This document shows, one piece after another, positions 63,620 to 64,000 of a DNA stretch of 64,000 nucleotides. Position numbers and translations under genes: made by a program. How positions within the stretch are numbered: position 1 is the stretch's first letter; each line of letters opens with the position of its first letter. Source of the stretch: Elysia chlorotica (taxonomy: Eukaryota > Mollusca > Gastropoda > Plakobranchidae); the NCBI GenBank assembly GCA_003991915.1, contig RQTK01000150.1, positions 574,220-638,219 of the forward strand, in the 5' to 3' direction. The notes beneath the pieces are model-generated. The model had not been told where the DNA came from, made no database searches, and saw only the letters and a list, made by a program, of their open reading frames with translations.

Positions 63620-63900
63620 CCTTTCATCTTACTGTGAACAAGCCCATCTCACGGCGGTCGGCAAGTGCCGTCCCTTGTTTTTTGGTTTTACCGCTGTGAG
63701 CGATAATCATTATGATTGGCCGTGATTTATCCCCCCATTACGGCGCATGCCTGACCGGGTCACCCAGGTGATGAGTACAGAGAAGAGTTACCTGCCGCTC
63801 GGGGCACCGGTCTTTATGGGCAGCGGTTTAGTGCTGCCCGCGAGCAAAGATAAGCTAAGTGTTAATGGGGCAAGGTGAGCAGGGGTTGCGTTATGTTCAC
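63620..63900. other. GC-richer block near window end, nature unknown
   Basis: More GC-rich than its surroundings. It contains self-complementary words such as 'ggcggtcggcaagtgccgtc' and 'gggcagcggtttagtgctgc'. No open frame with splice sites was recognised. It could be a repeat or a non-coding exon. Confidence 0.25.
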
Positions 63901-64000
63901 TGTGAGAGGGCGAGGCTTCCCAATAGTCCTATATATGTGGCTTCTTTGTCTAAGATTAAGTAGTGAGTGAGTAGAAATGATTAATAGTAAATTACTTATA

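Overview
The window reads as animal nuclear DNA, most likely from a mollusc. It is AT-rich, with short GC-richer exons in long introns, GT-AG splice sites, many simple repeats (long CT/GA tracts, GAA, GATA, ATC, AAC), several copies of a tRNA-headed SINE, and non-LTR retrotransposon remnants. The three recognisable genes are all animal families. The mollusc placement is inferred from overall character; no species-specific marker was seen.

Layout. 1-3834: non-coding, with SINE debris and a CT tract. 3835-16252 (+): a secreted acid sphingomyelinase-type gene (saposin B domain, then metallophosphoesterase domain) in about 13 exons. Two of its exons are preceded by partial duplicated copies, one exon-like block has an in-frame stop, and one exon junction is out of phase. 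16253-18070: about 1.8 kb between convergent genes, holding both 3' UTRs. 18071-30691 (-): a nuclear FK506-binding immunophilin (nucleoplasmin-like FKBP39/46 type) in at least 14 exons, including a 10-nt first coding piece (MFW plus one base) and a 15-nt microexon. Its first intron carries a four-copy repeat array. 30692-41389: no gene recognised; it contains retrotransposon and SINE fragments and several long CT tracts. 41390-43749 (-): the large last exon of a multi-pass membrane protein resembling Tincar, with five membrane segments, a long polar tail and a C-terminal PDZ-ligand-like end. Its upstream exons were not found. 43802-64000: mostly intron or intergenic DNA, repeat-rich, with one orphan exon-like block at 62827-62994 (+).

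The three genes have no evident functional link: a lysosomal or secreted lipid phosphodiesterase, a nuclear prolyl isomerase/chaperone, and a membrane protein. The most unusual signals are the serial partial exon duplications and reading-frame lesions in the sphingomyelinase gene, the FKBP intron array, a small palindromic mobile family present three times, and a perfect 28-bp inverted repeat pair.
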